From the NCBI GenBank assembly GCA_013420905.1, contig JAAXNY010000016.1, forward strand, positions 1,240,001 to 1,304,000: 64,000 bases of DNA, in the 5' to 3' direction. This DNA comes from Collybia mongolica (Eukaryota; Basidiomycota; Agaricomycetes; Agaricales; Clitocybaceae). Under the pieces are notes generated by a model. The model was given only the letters and a program-made list of their open reading frames with translations. It searched no databases and had not been told where the DNA came from. The number at the start of each line of letters is the position of its first letter. The first letter of the stretch is position 1. Of the stretch, positions 10,659 to 22,752 are shown piece by piece. The translations under genes were made by a program, and so were the position numbers.

Positions 10659-12300
10659 ATGCGCTGTCTGGAGATGATACCTGGTGCTATCAGATCCCTT
10701 TGTGACGCATATACCCGTAGTGCCTCTCCGTTTTTTTTAGGTTATTTCAAAAAGACAAAAAAAAAAAAAAAAGATGTAACTTGGTTGCACGAAGATGCAA
10801 TCATGATGAGTTCGACAACAGATTTCTCAATGAATGTTTACTTAGTTGTATAGCGTTCGTGGCATTGACCAACCGAGAGTAGATATCGGTTTCAGAGGCA
10901 CGTGGTGGAAACTCAGTACTCAGAGCCAGATGGGGCGCGTAGGGGATGATGCGATATCCATTACAGTGATAGAAATGACCTAAATGAGAAAAAGACAACT
11001 GGTGGATGAAAAAAGGGTACCGAGCGATTCCATGTGGTACAAGTTAGGACGCATACATGCAGGAACTTCTATCCGTATATAAATTGGGAAATAGGCCTAT
11101 ATGCCGTGGCTATTACTGGCTGTCTATGTAGACCAATATGTTACGAATATTTGAACCCCAACTAATTATCGACTATGGCAGGCTAAGTTGAAGGCTATTG
11201 GTGCAAACCTGTGTAACGGAATCACACTGTCGCGCGATGTGATCGAGGTCTGACAGTTGACATATATAACCACCGGGTTGCCGGCCTTGAGAAGCGGAGG
11301 TGGTATGTCGTATGTAGCGTGCCTAAACGAAGAAGCTCACTACTCACTAATTATCAATTAAGAACATAAGTTTCACCGTACACGCGTATGTCTCCCAGAA
11401 TTGACAGATCCTCCGTGGACGTCCGATCACTGCCGCGAGGTGGGTAGTGATTAACGGAGACTCTTGGTAGTGGTCCACATGGTGGTGCGGCTTCCCTCAT
11501 CTGGGTCATGTATGTCACAAGTCGGTTGGAAGTGTTCTGCGTTTTTGTGTCTTTTTATCCCAAAACATATTTTAAAGGCGTTGGTAGGGCGGAGTAGGAT
11601 GGGATTTTTTTGGTTAAGGGTTTTATTATGGTAACAATTGGGTAGAGAATGAATGGTAGATTTTGTATCATAGTATTCATACGAGCACCTAATGATTGAC
11701 AACTGATCACGAATAGGTTGCGCCGTTAGTATCATCTTGTACTTTCTCTACGTGTCACAAAGGAACGCACAAGTTTGGGAGAAACTCCGTGACTCGGAGC
11801 GTTTCACGACCATGACCGGTAGAGTCAAAAGGATTGAAATCGCCTTGGGCCGATACGACTGGTGATGGACTCAAGTTCATCATTTTATACTTAATGGGGG
11901 GGACGGGAGAGTAGAGATCCTGCCGCACTACCAAAGTTTCCGTGATCTGAAAATAATCCTCTCGGCAATTTGAAAAAGGAAATGCTTGCATAATCTGTTC
12001 CTACAAACCACAGATATGATGGCGACCAAGTCGCAACTGATGTCTACAAACTATCATTCCGTCTAATCAATCTCTCATGATTCTTCAGCCATCGAATTCC
12101 ACGTATAGCATAGCGGCGAGATAGGAGATGTCAACAAGTTACGTTATAAATGATCGTGCGCAGTGTGTGTCCACCATGCTGTTTACGTTCACTCATCCTT
12201 GGAAGAAAATCTTTTATCCCCCTCCCCTAGTTCTGCCCAGCGTACCTCCTACCTTTCTCTCCAACTCTAACCTCGCGACTGCGCCCAAACGCAACATACC
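10659..12300. other. Intergenic, no gene seen
   Basis: About 1.6 kb of AT-richer sequence with an A-tract near 10757-10772 and only short unrelated frames. I recognise neither a gene nor a repeat. Confidence 0.5.
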
Positions 12301-13475
12301 ATGGAAACGACATCATTAATCAGCGCTAGCACTCCTCCCCGCATCGAGCCCACCAGAGTCTCGACGGACGTGTACACCTACACCCCCGACCCGGCTGGCA
12401 AAGCTTCCCTCGGTGACGCCGATCCCACCGCACCCCAGTGAGTCAGTTCCAAACGTCAGCGGGGCCAACGCACTCACGATGCACCCCCCCCCCCCCCCCC
12501 CCTGGCAGGTTGATCATCCTCTTTGGCTGGCGTACGTCGCGGCAAAAAATCCCCAATCAGCGAACCCGACAACTGACCCTTACTTGCTTGCAGTCGACGG
12601 CCGGCTCTCGTCCGTGGCCAAGTACATGGATGGGTACAGGCAGCTCTACCCGCACGCCCACCAGGTCCTGATCACGTCGCGCAAGGAGTCCGCGTGGACG
12701 CGGAAGAGCAAAAACGTGCGTTGTTATATCCCGCCCCGCGTTAACGTTCATCCCCCCATCTTCAATACCACCGCCCAACGCAGCTCGACTACGTCCGCCC
12801 AGCAGTCGACCTCATCCGCAGCCACGGCCTCTTCAGCGCAGCACCGCCCAACGTCCTCGTGCACGTCCTCTCAAACGGTACGCACCGCAAGTTCCTTCCC
12901 CCAGATATAACATTTAACAAAACTCGTCGCCCGAAAAAAAAAAAACAGGCGGTGGATTCCAGCTGCTCCTCCTCTCCGAGCTGCTCAACGCCATACCCCG
13001 CGGCCCCCCGCCCGCCCGCGCCCCCACCACCGCCCTCGTGTTCGACTCCGTCCCGGGCGAGGCAGGCCTCGCACACGCGCTGCGCGCGCACACCATCGCC
13101 CTCCGCTCTCGCCTGCTCCGGCTCCTCGTCTCCGGGCCCCTCATCCTCCTCTACGCGCTCGTCATGGGCGCCGCGTTCCTCCGCCGCCGCCCGTCGCCCT
13201 TCGCGGTGCTCCGCGCGGGCCTGCAGCGGCCCGTGCTCGTGCCGGGCATGACCGCGCGCACGCCGCGGCTGTACGTCTACTCCCGCGAGGATATGATGGT
13301 GCAGGCGGCGTCGGTCGAGAAGCATATTGCGGAGGCGAGGGAGAGGGGGCTGAGCGTGGAGGGGGCGCGCTTTTCCGGCTCGGCGCACGTCGCACACCTC
13401 AGGGCGGACCCTGTGAGGTATTGGGATGTGATTGCGCGGCATTGGGAGAGTGCTGTTGGGGCGGTGGGGGCGTGA
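12301..13475 (+). CDS. TMEM53/DUF829-family alpha/beta-hydrolase-like protein
   Basis: Exons 12301-12437, 12509-12531, 12594-12715, 12784-12877 and 12949-13475 give 300 residues in frame. The protein begins METTSLISA, then shows the family's characteristic LIILFGWLDGRLSSVAKYM segment (residues ~47-65), the nucleophile-elbow-like region HVLSNGGGFQ, a hydrophobic stretch in the middle (LLRLLVSGPLILLYALVMG) and a C-terminal part with HVAHLRADPVRYW, where the conserved late histidine lies. The family (Pfam DUF829, vertebrate TMEM53) has an alpha/beta-hydrolase fold and is usually nuclear-envelope or membrane associated; its reaction is unknown. The last exon is strikingly GC-rich, and intron 1 holds a run of about 16 C. 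Confidence 0.85.
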
Positions 13476-14021
13476 GTCATGTTGGAGTCGTGAGGATAGG
13501 TCGGCTAAGGAAAGGCTACATAGACAGAACATCCCGTTCCACGCGTTTTCTCCTTTCGGCTTGGTCAGGTTATCTGTCTGGTGTGTACTTTATCTTGCGC
13601 ATGAAGAAGACCTAGATCACCTTTATGCTATGGAGCCTTTCATCGACCAAGTGAAAACTCATTCCCCGGGTATAGGCCATGACGTCTCAGCAATGCCAAC
13701 TTAGCCTTGATTTGTACTCTGCGCAGCCTATTCATCTCACCGTGATGGCTTCACATCACAATTATCTCGAACAATCGATACAACGCCGTAAGGTGCCTGG
13801 GTGTCAAGCTCTCGATCTAAATCAGATATTAAGAATACGATGTAACGAATGATAGAACGACTGCGTCAGGGCTGCTTCTAGATATGAATTAACGTGATAA
13901 GAACTATTAACCAGGCTGCCTCTAGATATGAATTAACGTGATAAGAACTATTAACCGTCCATAGCCACCAAATTGAGTCAAACAGAAAGAAGGCCAATTT
14001 GCCAGCAGAGCGGAACTCGAC
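13476..14021. other. Intergenic between convergent genes
   Basis: About 0.55 kb between the DUF829 stop and the ABC transporter stop. Apart from the tandem duplication listed next, nothing is recognised. Confidence 0.5.
13870..13956. repeat. Tandem duplication, 44-bp unit, two copies
   Basis: The segment starting GGCTGCTTCTAGATATG at 13870 recurs at 13914 with one change (TTC to CTC). It lies just before the end of the ABC transporter gene. Such a near-perfect two-copy repeat is a recent local duplication. Confidence 0.9.
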
Positions 14022-17000
14022 TCAGACAGCAGTCTTCCTCCTCGCGAAAAGCCTCTTGACATACCCCAATATACTGCCGGTGCGGATGCGGAAGAACCAC
14101 GTAAAAACGAAGATAGCAGCAATCTACAACACAACTCAATACCCCGTCTCTCATTGACTCGAATCTGGGAAGAAAAAAACTCACATTAAACAGGATATAA
14201 CCAAACAGAATCCCCGCGTTCCGCCAATGATGCGAGTAAAATATGTTGAAGTTTGCACCGAGGAACTGGTCCGTCGTCGCAAAGGCGCAGAATTCGCAGC
14301 CCGACGTTGCGTCGGGGTTCGCGACGTATCCGCCGTTGTTGTTGATGTACGTTTGCAAGAATGCGCCGCAGGTTTGCCCGGAGGGAGGGGTGAGGGTGAC
14401 GAGTTCGACCGGGGCGCAGGTGATGGATTGCCGGCCCAGTGCTAGAAGTGGTTCTTTAGCTTGGGTTTTAACTCGGTGGGATGGTAGAACGCACCTTGGC
14501 CCAATGTGCCTTCGATGAAGTATGTATACGGGGATACAAAATACCTTTGATACGAGTCAGCTCGAGAGCGTGAGGGTTTAAATACAATATGACTTACATC
14601 CACTTCCACCAATTGAGTTCCCGGAACGGCTGCAAAACACCATTGCTAAAAACGACATCAGAAGGCTGCAGCAGCCGCAAAAATCCGTGTAAAAAACGTA
14701 CAAGGTAAGGATGAATGAGAACAGAACAGAGAACAGCAGGGCCGCAAGCTCAGCAGTGGGAACCATCGCGGCAACGGCCTGCGCGAGCGAGGTGTAGAAA
14801 AGCGGGAAGATAACACCGAAGAGTAGATACGTGTAGCCTGCCCGAGAGCCGGGGAAGCCGACCGTCCAGTACCAGCAGACGAAGAAGATCCCCGACCCCA
14901 CGAAGTTCCAAGGCAGCTCCGCCAAGAATTGGGAGGCGACCAGGGCGGTCCAGCTGTACATGCGGCTGGGTTGTTCACGTATTTCATAGATATTCCGCAT
15001 ATTCAAGAATGGGACCTGGAGCTGGTTAGATAGCGGGGCCGAAAGGATGGAGGCCATATAGACAGACTGTAGATGGGATAAGTATATAGGGATGATCGCG
15101 GGTGAATTATACGAACGAAAAGTTTGTTCTGCGTCCCTTGCTGGGTGTTTTTAGCTTTGAAAAAAGTGAACTGAACAAGACAAAAGGTCAGGAAAGTTCT
15201 CGTTTCGATTAAGAGGGGGTTACGAACTCCAATGAACAGACCGCCGAAGATGTTGAGGGTGAGTTTCGCGAACAGGTAAGTAGGATCTCTCCAATGGGCG
15301 CGTGAGCCACGGTTAAACAGCTGGATAAACTGGTTGCCCCAAGATGTCGCAAACTCGTTATGGAGCGTTGCTTCGACTGCAGGGCGACTTCGTCCTTCCG
15401 CATGGATTGCGTCAATTTCTTTCTGGACGTCTGTAGCCTCAGGCGCCGCTGTCCAAATTGCATGCCTGCGAGATTACGACTCGTTCAGTCATCGCATGTG
15501 GTAAAAATACTATCACGACTTACCAGTCCTGTTCACTGGTAGCGGTTGCGCCCGCTCCTATGATATCGAGCATGTATTCTGCACTATATATCACTTTTAG
15601 TACTGTCGAACCGACATGGCATCATTCACAGGTACGTACGGATTTTCCGTCGGAGCGCAAGGGCGTGCTCCGTTAGTCTCGAAATAGTTTATCAACTTCG
15701 TCGCATTGTGTCCAGTGTCACCGAAGTATACGGTTTGCCCCCCTTTGCGAAGCAGGAGAAGCCTGTCAAAAACCTGTAGAATGATTGATCAGGAACGTGA
15801 GAAGGCGTCAGATATAGTTCGACAAACCTGGAAAAGTTCCGCCGAAGGCTTAAGTAGGATGGTTAGTACAAAGTCGAGATACTACGAAATTCTAAAGTAC
15901 CTGATGGATACTGAGGGTGGCCGAAATGAGAAAACGAACAATATAATGGACTGCCCACGTACGTGCACAATATAGCTTGACCATTGTCGGCAAGATTCCT
16001 AAGGAAGGACACGATTGCCCATGCACTTTGAGAATCAAGGCCCGAAGTCGGCTCATCCAAGAATAACAAAAGTTTTGGCTGAATGCACGAATGAGCGCGT
16101 CAGAAATCGAAAACAATAAGTTTTTGCGTACCTTAGCAGCTAGTTCAACAGCGATAGTAGTGCGCTTACGATGTTCAATACCAAGAGAGCCGATAGCGGC
16201 ATCAGCAAACGCCTCAAGGCCACACATCTTTAAACACGTCTCCACGCTGTAACAATGTGTCAGACAGTCTTGATCGGAATGTGATTGGAGACATACTATG
16301 CTTCTTTCTCTGCAGTCGAAATGGATGACGGTTGTCGTAGCTTTGCAGAAAAGAGGAGGGCCTCTCGAACGGTGTCGGTGGGCACGTGAGTGTCCATTTG
16401 TTGACAATAGCCACTATAAGAGGGGGAAAAGCGCATGAACTCCTATCATTGTCGAAAAAAGGAAAAAGCGCGAACGTTTGAGCCTGGAAATCCGCCGGGA
16501 GGGCGTGACCATTGACGAATCGATCACCTCTCACAACTCCGGTATCGACACGCTGCGCAAGAACATTCAAGAGCGTAGTCTTCAAATGCCTTCCCGTCAG
16601 ACCGCGTTCTTCACTACAAAAATTGAAATCTCACCTTCCCAGCACCCGATTCACCCATGAGCGCGGTCAGCTTCCCAGGAGCGACATAGCCAGAGACATC
16701 GTCCAGCAATACGCGCTCGCTATCGGAAACATGAACAGTGTATTGGATATGTTGCCATGAAAAGACATCGGTCATCGCAGGCTGCGCCGCCAAGGCCTTC
16801 TCAACCTCCCCCTGGTCCTCAGTGCGCGACGATTGCTGGGTACTCGAGAGCGACTTTTCCTCGTCCACTCTCGCAGCAGCCTCTGCCAGGATGGGCGACT
16901 TGGCGCCCCGTTTGAAGAGAACAACAAAGGTGTCGGAGGCGGTGGCAGTATTGTATTCCGAGAAGAGGAGAAGAGCGGCGACGAAAGCCCCGCCAAACGC

Positions 17001-20000
17001 CAATACAATGCCAAAATTCTGAGGGGGAAGGAGGGGGAGGGAATGAGTAACATCCGACAATGGATGAAAGGCAGGAATACGTACCCTCCAGACATTCGAA
17101 TATGCATAGTCATACGAAAGCTTGATAAACCTATTCCCATCGACGAAATTTTGCCCTGGAATGGCTCCGACCGTCGGACAAACTTGGTTATCAAGGCTGA
17201 CCCCTTCATATCCTGGACCTGAGGGAACGAGTGCAGCACAGGCACCATTCAAAGTGTGGAACTCGTTCGCCATGACGCCCTCGAAACCATATCGCAGAGG
17301 CTGGTAGACGAAATACAGACGTATTAGCCACAAGTAAGATCCAGATCCTGAAATGGCTCACGTTGATATAGGAGATCCATTTTAATGCTCCAATCATTGA
17401 CGTCTTCGGAATGGTATACCCTCTGTAAGATAAGAATATTAGCTCCGTCGTCTCTGATACAACAGAGCCAAACGTACGTGTAGATGACCAAAGCCAACAA
17501 GATAATACCTGACCTTAATGTTAGCGAAGACAACAAAACCAATGTTCCGATGCAACATACCCGATACTGCCTGAGCCGTAGCCTCTGACTTGAAAGCTGC
17601 GGCAATTGCTCGGAACCACGCTTTCATCGTTACCGACATGGTGAACACGAAAACATAAAACACGCTAAAAGCAGAAGCATGATTTATAAACGATTAATTC
17701 AATGGAGACAAAGCCTGACTGACAAGAATTGACCCGCGGACAACTGTAGCCCAACTAAGAAGTAGATAAGAACGCCGAAAATGGTCGAAGTGGTCAACGT
17801 GAGCGGAATGTCGACGAGGGTGAGTGCGAGGCTGGCATCAATGTCAGTGGTATGTTCAAGGAGGGAATGTAAGGGAAAACGTACCCCTCGACAAAGGGGT
17901 GGTACATCGCCGCTTTCTGGTGCCTATGCACAATAGGACGCTGACCAAACAAGGCAGGGATCTCCGCCATACTGGACAGGGCAGAGAAAAGGAGCGTGCT
18001 TCGATAAGAAGGACAAGTCAGCTTAGCGCTTTCGAGCTCCTGTGCGTGCAACTTACAAGAAGAGAACACCACCACGAGAGAAGTATGCCGCTGTCGTTTT
18101 TGGGACCTGGAGGAAGACTGTGCCGATGATGACACCTTGAAAGATAAAAGAACTGATGAAAAGCGAGAACGTAAGTAAAGCAGTATCACCCAAAAGTGCG
18201 AAGGTTCATACGAAAGACTGAAGATCGTCGCCAACTTGTTCCCCATGAGGATCTGGACACGTCGTTTCATAACAGCCCTCGCTTGCATAGGTATCGAAAT
18301 GGTATACGGACTAGAAACAATACAGATGAAGGGTGATTTTTGCGAGTGGTGAGGACAAAAACATACGATTTCTTCCTAGTATTCTTTGCGTGCTCTGCCA
18401 AGGCGCTCTGCTTGTAAGCCTGTGCGCGATCCGGTATCCCCACATATTCATCCTTAAACGACGCCATGTCCTCCTTATTCATTTCCGAAATCGGCGACCT
18501 ATTATAATAATCAACGAATTCGGAGGCGGTGCGCGGCGTGTTCGTGAAGCCCGCACGGGGGATACGACCATGGGGATCAGTTATCTATAAACCCAGTGAG
18601 TGAGCAAATAAGGAGGTCCAGCAGTTTTGGGTGAGTAGACGTACCGAGACGAGGAAATCAGGAGTCGTCTGCCGATTGGCCGGCTCGTAGCCCATATCCA
18701 CAAAGTAGTGCCGAGCTTGGTCCGCAGGTCCAAAGTATACCATTCTTCCCTCGTAGATGACACACACTTTGTCGAATAGCTGGTAGAGCGTCTCTCCCGC
18801 CTGGTATATGGAGACTATAGTGGTCATTCTGTCCATATCTGTAGCGATCCGAAGGGCTCGACCAAACCTGAAGAAATAATTCGTCAATGCACAAGGCCAT
18901 TAATGAGGTGGGGATGAAGCATACTCTAGGGCAGTCGAAGCATCTAACCCACGCGTGGAGCTGTAAGAGTTGTCGGCTTGTTTTTCGTAGGTGAGATATA
19001 CAAGACTCACTTGTCCCACGAAGTGACACGGCTTCTGGTAGCCAGCGCCTCAGAAATCGATACACGCTTCTTCTCTCCACCAGATATACCACGAATTGCC
19101 GCATCGCCCACCGGCGTGTCTTTCGCATGCTTCAGCCCAAAGATCGTCGTCAGAATCTCCGTCAACTTGTTAACATATTCCGATCTAGACGGATTGATGC
19201 GGGCCTGTGGAACGCGGGTTTTGGCAGCGAAGTCAAGCGTCTGCTTGACGGTGAGGGTGGGGAAGTGAACGTCGTCCTCGGGGCAGTACTGGACGTCACC
19301 ACGGTAGTGGCGAGCGATCTCCGCTGGGGTGAGCGAGTCGTAGTGGACGTTTCCCTCGACCGAGTGAAATTCGTCGCGATGGTTTGCGAGGGTTTTGAGG
19401 AAAGTGCTGCATCCTGACCCGGGACGACCGAGGACAACTGAATTGAGAGACTTAAGGGGCCAATCTGTCAATCAATAGAGGACAACTTACGAAGCATTTC
19501 GCCTGGCCGGACAACACCCTCGAAACCACTGATGATATCCCGAAGAGGCGGGTGGCGAAGAGTGTTCAGTTGTTCATAGGCGACCATGGGGTTGAGCATT
19601 GACCCTAACGTGGGTTGGAACGAAGCAGTAGCTCCCAAGCCGACTACACGCAAATCCTGGAAAAGCACACCAAGCTCTCGCCTCTTGATATCAGCCTCTT
19701 CACGTCTAAAACATATTCGATTCCTTTTGTGGAAAAGGAGAAGAAAAAAAGCACGTACTTCTTCATGATCACGCGAAGAAAGCGCTCAAAGTCGAAGTTT
19801 CCATCAATTGTTAAAGTAGCATCCGAGTACGTTGAGGCGGATTCTACATCGCCCTCGTTCTGCGCTGACATACGAGATAGTGTACGGTTGAGATGCCGAA
19901 CGCCAGAAGGATCAAAGAAATCGACATCGACATGCGAAGCAGTCGATTTTCTCCTTAGACCTTTGGGCCGTTCGGTAGATTTGCAAGTAGGAGAAAAACT

Positions 20001-20114
20001 GACAGGACCGTGATTATTGTGGGCGTTCAGCGTTTGTCTTGTAGAAAGGTCGGCGACGGCAGAAGAGGAGCCGCCGTCCTCACGAAGTTCACGAAGTTGA
20101 GCATTGTCGGACAT
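14022..20114 (-). CDS. PDR-type (ABCG) full-size ABC transporter
   Basis: A multi-intron gene read from ATG 20114-20112 ([10 protein letters not shown]) to TGA 14024-14022. Order of domains is NBD-TMD-NBD-TMD, the PDR arrangement. NBD1 has the fungal-type Walker [10 protein letters not shown] (~19430), signature [10 protein letters not shown] (~19080) and [15 protein letters not shown]1 covers ~18300-17100. NBD2 has Walker A GESGAGKTTLL across the intron at ~16620, the signature region [14 protein letters not shown] (~16160), Walker [13 protein letters not shown] (~16060) and the final histidine in CTIHQ. TMD2 follows from ~15300 to the end ([15 protein letters not shown]). I traced most junctions and saw no break, but did not prove every exon. 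The family pumps azoles, other xenobiotics and sterol-like compounds across the plasma membrane. Many short introns (about 50 nt). Confidence 0.9.
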
Positions 20115-22752
20115 GGCGGGATTCCAATATCCTAACGCTGAGCGGCGGGCGATGAGGGACAAAACGTAGAGTTTCAGGCCAATAGCCCAATTTCATTATA
20201 AAGGCGGAGGTTTTCAGATATGGCGTCAGCCGCCTGGACATTTTTTTCACTGACATAAGCGGGCCGCCTGTATTCGCAGACGATCGGCGCACGACTTGCT
20301 TTGTCTGCGTCGACGGGGACACGCAACCCAGATGACACAACCGGAGCGAAAATTGGGGACGCATCACTCAGGGTAATGAGTACATATGATGATTCCGAGA
20401 CACGCGCGTTCATCAATGCAATGTCTGAGATGACGAAGATTGATACTCGTGCTATAACAAAAGTCAGAGACTTGACAAATACGTTGAAGTTTAAATGGTT
20501 GACCAATACACGCCCTAACAAATTGGATTCGGATATCGATACTGAAATGAAGCTTTGGGAGGCGGTGGTTTGCCGCTCGGGTACCTACTTGGAGTGAAAT
20601 TTCCCAAGTCCGAGAGTTACTGAAGTGTATTAAACTTGACAGCTATAGTCTTCTGCGAAGCTGATGACCAAGCGAGACCGCCGAAGGCTGATGATGACGC
20701 CTTGCCGTCCCTATATGCGCACGTTGCCCATCTGTAAGTCGTTTGCTTAGCACAGAGATCCAGTAAACATAGGAAGGAAGTATAAAGGTGTTTTGCTATT
20801 CCAGAATCCTGCAAACACCGCAAGTGTGTCAAACTCGTTATGCCAAGCTATTCCAAAAGTTTAGCCTGGATAATTAGATACCCGAAAAAACAAAAGACAC
20901 ACCAAATTGAACGCCGAAGCGCGTACATGTCGCTGTCATAAAGCTATCTTCCAGTGAAACTCATAGTTTGGACTATGAATCCAGAGTAGGTATACGACTC
21001 CCAATATCTGGCTACGTTATCCAGTCTTGATGCCTGTGGATGAATAGCCATTGGTATAAAAAACGTCAAGAAAAAACGTGGTTCCACTTCCGCCACGCCA
21101 ACAATCAACACCAAATAACGCGTCATCCCAATACAACTCGGCCCGGTGATGACTAAAAACACGCTATACACACCTCAAACAGCAAGCTGACCCCACAACC
21201 CTAAAATAACTTTTGATTACGGCGCCGGCCCCCGGAGCCCAATCGCACAGGATCATACAAGCCCGCACCGTAACGATCCTACGCCTGTTCTACACCCCAA
21301 CCTAACAAGACCCACGCCCGTTCCGCACACATCTGATAGCAATACTGACAAAATCGCACCTCCAACATCAACCTCGCAAAAAAACGTACCCGCCGGCGGA
21401 TATACTCTAACACCCCAACTACCCACTCCTGAGCAAATCCCGGCAAGTGGAGGGGGAAAGAGGGAACCCATTGTAAACTGTCATCAATTTACATTACAAC
21501 ATGGATTCCATTCCGTCAAGGCCCACCAGTGACAGCAGCAAGCCCCAACGCTGGCGCCGATAACGAATCGCACGGGCACGATTTGCCGAGTCCTGGCACC
21601 ACTCAATGCTTCCCAACTCCAACGACGCACGCGGTCGACGGGCCACTCAATTTCGTTGACTTGCATAATGCCTCTAACCAGGTCACAATTCACCCCCGCG
21701 GCCACCTCAGACAACAGAAATGGATATCGGTAAGACCCATACGTTAGTCTCCCGAGGAGGGTCAGGACAAGCAAACCGCCAAACTCCCAAGAACAAGAAG
21801 AACCGAACATCCTGCCAAGCAACAGATAAGCCCCCTCCAAGTCTGTGCCAACATCGACGAAGCAATTGAGTCTTGACTATAATTACGATACAATGATAAC
21901 AGAAGCCTACGACGAGTAACTACTAACCAAAACGCCAAGCTTGCGCTAACCCACTCCACCCCAGCAAGCTAGTCCCATCACTTATTTCCACCATTCACGG
22001 CAAAAACGCCGACTCGCCAACTCATCGTAACTCGCCTCAACTCAAGTGATCACACACGATATACACCAATACAGCCGTTTCTATTTAGTCGTCATTTTGG
22101 TTACTCGCGGAGATAATTAAGATACTAAAGTCATGCGTGCAACAAGAGGGGTTTGGTCATAAAGAAAATGGGGATAGGGAAGATATACGTGGAACGGAAT
22201 ATATATAATGCTCGTGGTGGGGGGACGTGTGCGGGCAGGACAAGGCGTCAGCGGAAGACCAACGGTTCCAGCGGCAATCAGGATAAGGAAGGGTTGAGGT
22301 GGAGGGGCGGAGATTGGGATTGACGACTGGAAAGGGAGGGCATACGATGCATGCATGATGTGTGGAGAATAATGTAACGTAAGAAAGAAAAAAAGGAACA
22401 AGCCAACCGAAATGCGCAAACGATCCGAACAAATCTCCCTCTCGCTCACACGGCAACACCACCCGCCAAACACACACCAAACGTGACAAACAAGACCAGA
22501 GCCGACCAGTCCATCCCACGGGGAGTTCCGATGCCATGTGAAAGTACAACCAATGATGACGACGACGAAAAAGTAAATGTAATGGATGTAGAAGGTTGTA
22601 TGGTGGTGGGAATAGGGGAATGTGGGCGAAGGAGGGGATGGCACCAGGTGGAGGCACCAGGTCTAATAATTACACGATGATAGTTGTTGGGTGACAGTGT
22701 CTTGTGATTGAAGGAAGGTCGGGAACGTCGGATGTTGATGGGTTCCATTATT
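20115..22752. other. Intergenic, 2.6 kb
   Basis: Upstream region of the ABC transporter and downstream region of the H+-ATPase (both on the minus strand). It must contain the ABC promoter and the ATPase 3' UTR. Only short frames with no recognisable product; a 98-codon frame at 20301-20597 has no support. Confidence 0.5.

Noticed and set aside
12789..13532. 247-codon open frame on the minus strand
   Set aside because: Antisense of the GC-rich DUF829 exons; Arg/Ala/Glu-rich without a domain, while the sense strand splices to a recognisable protein.
20174..20597. Opposed frames of 115 and 98 codons upstream of the ABC transporter
   Set aside because: They overlap each other, have no recognisable domain and lie in the expected promoter region.
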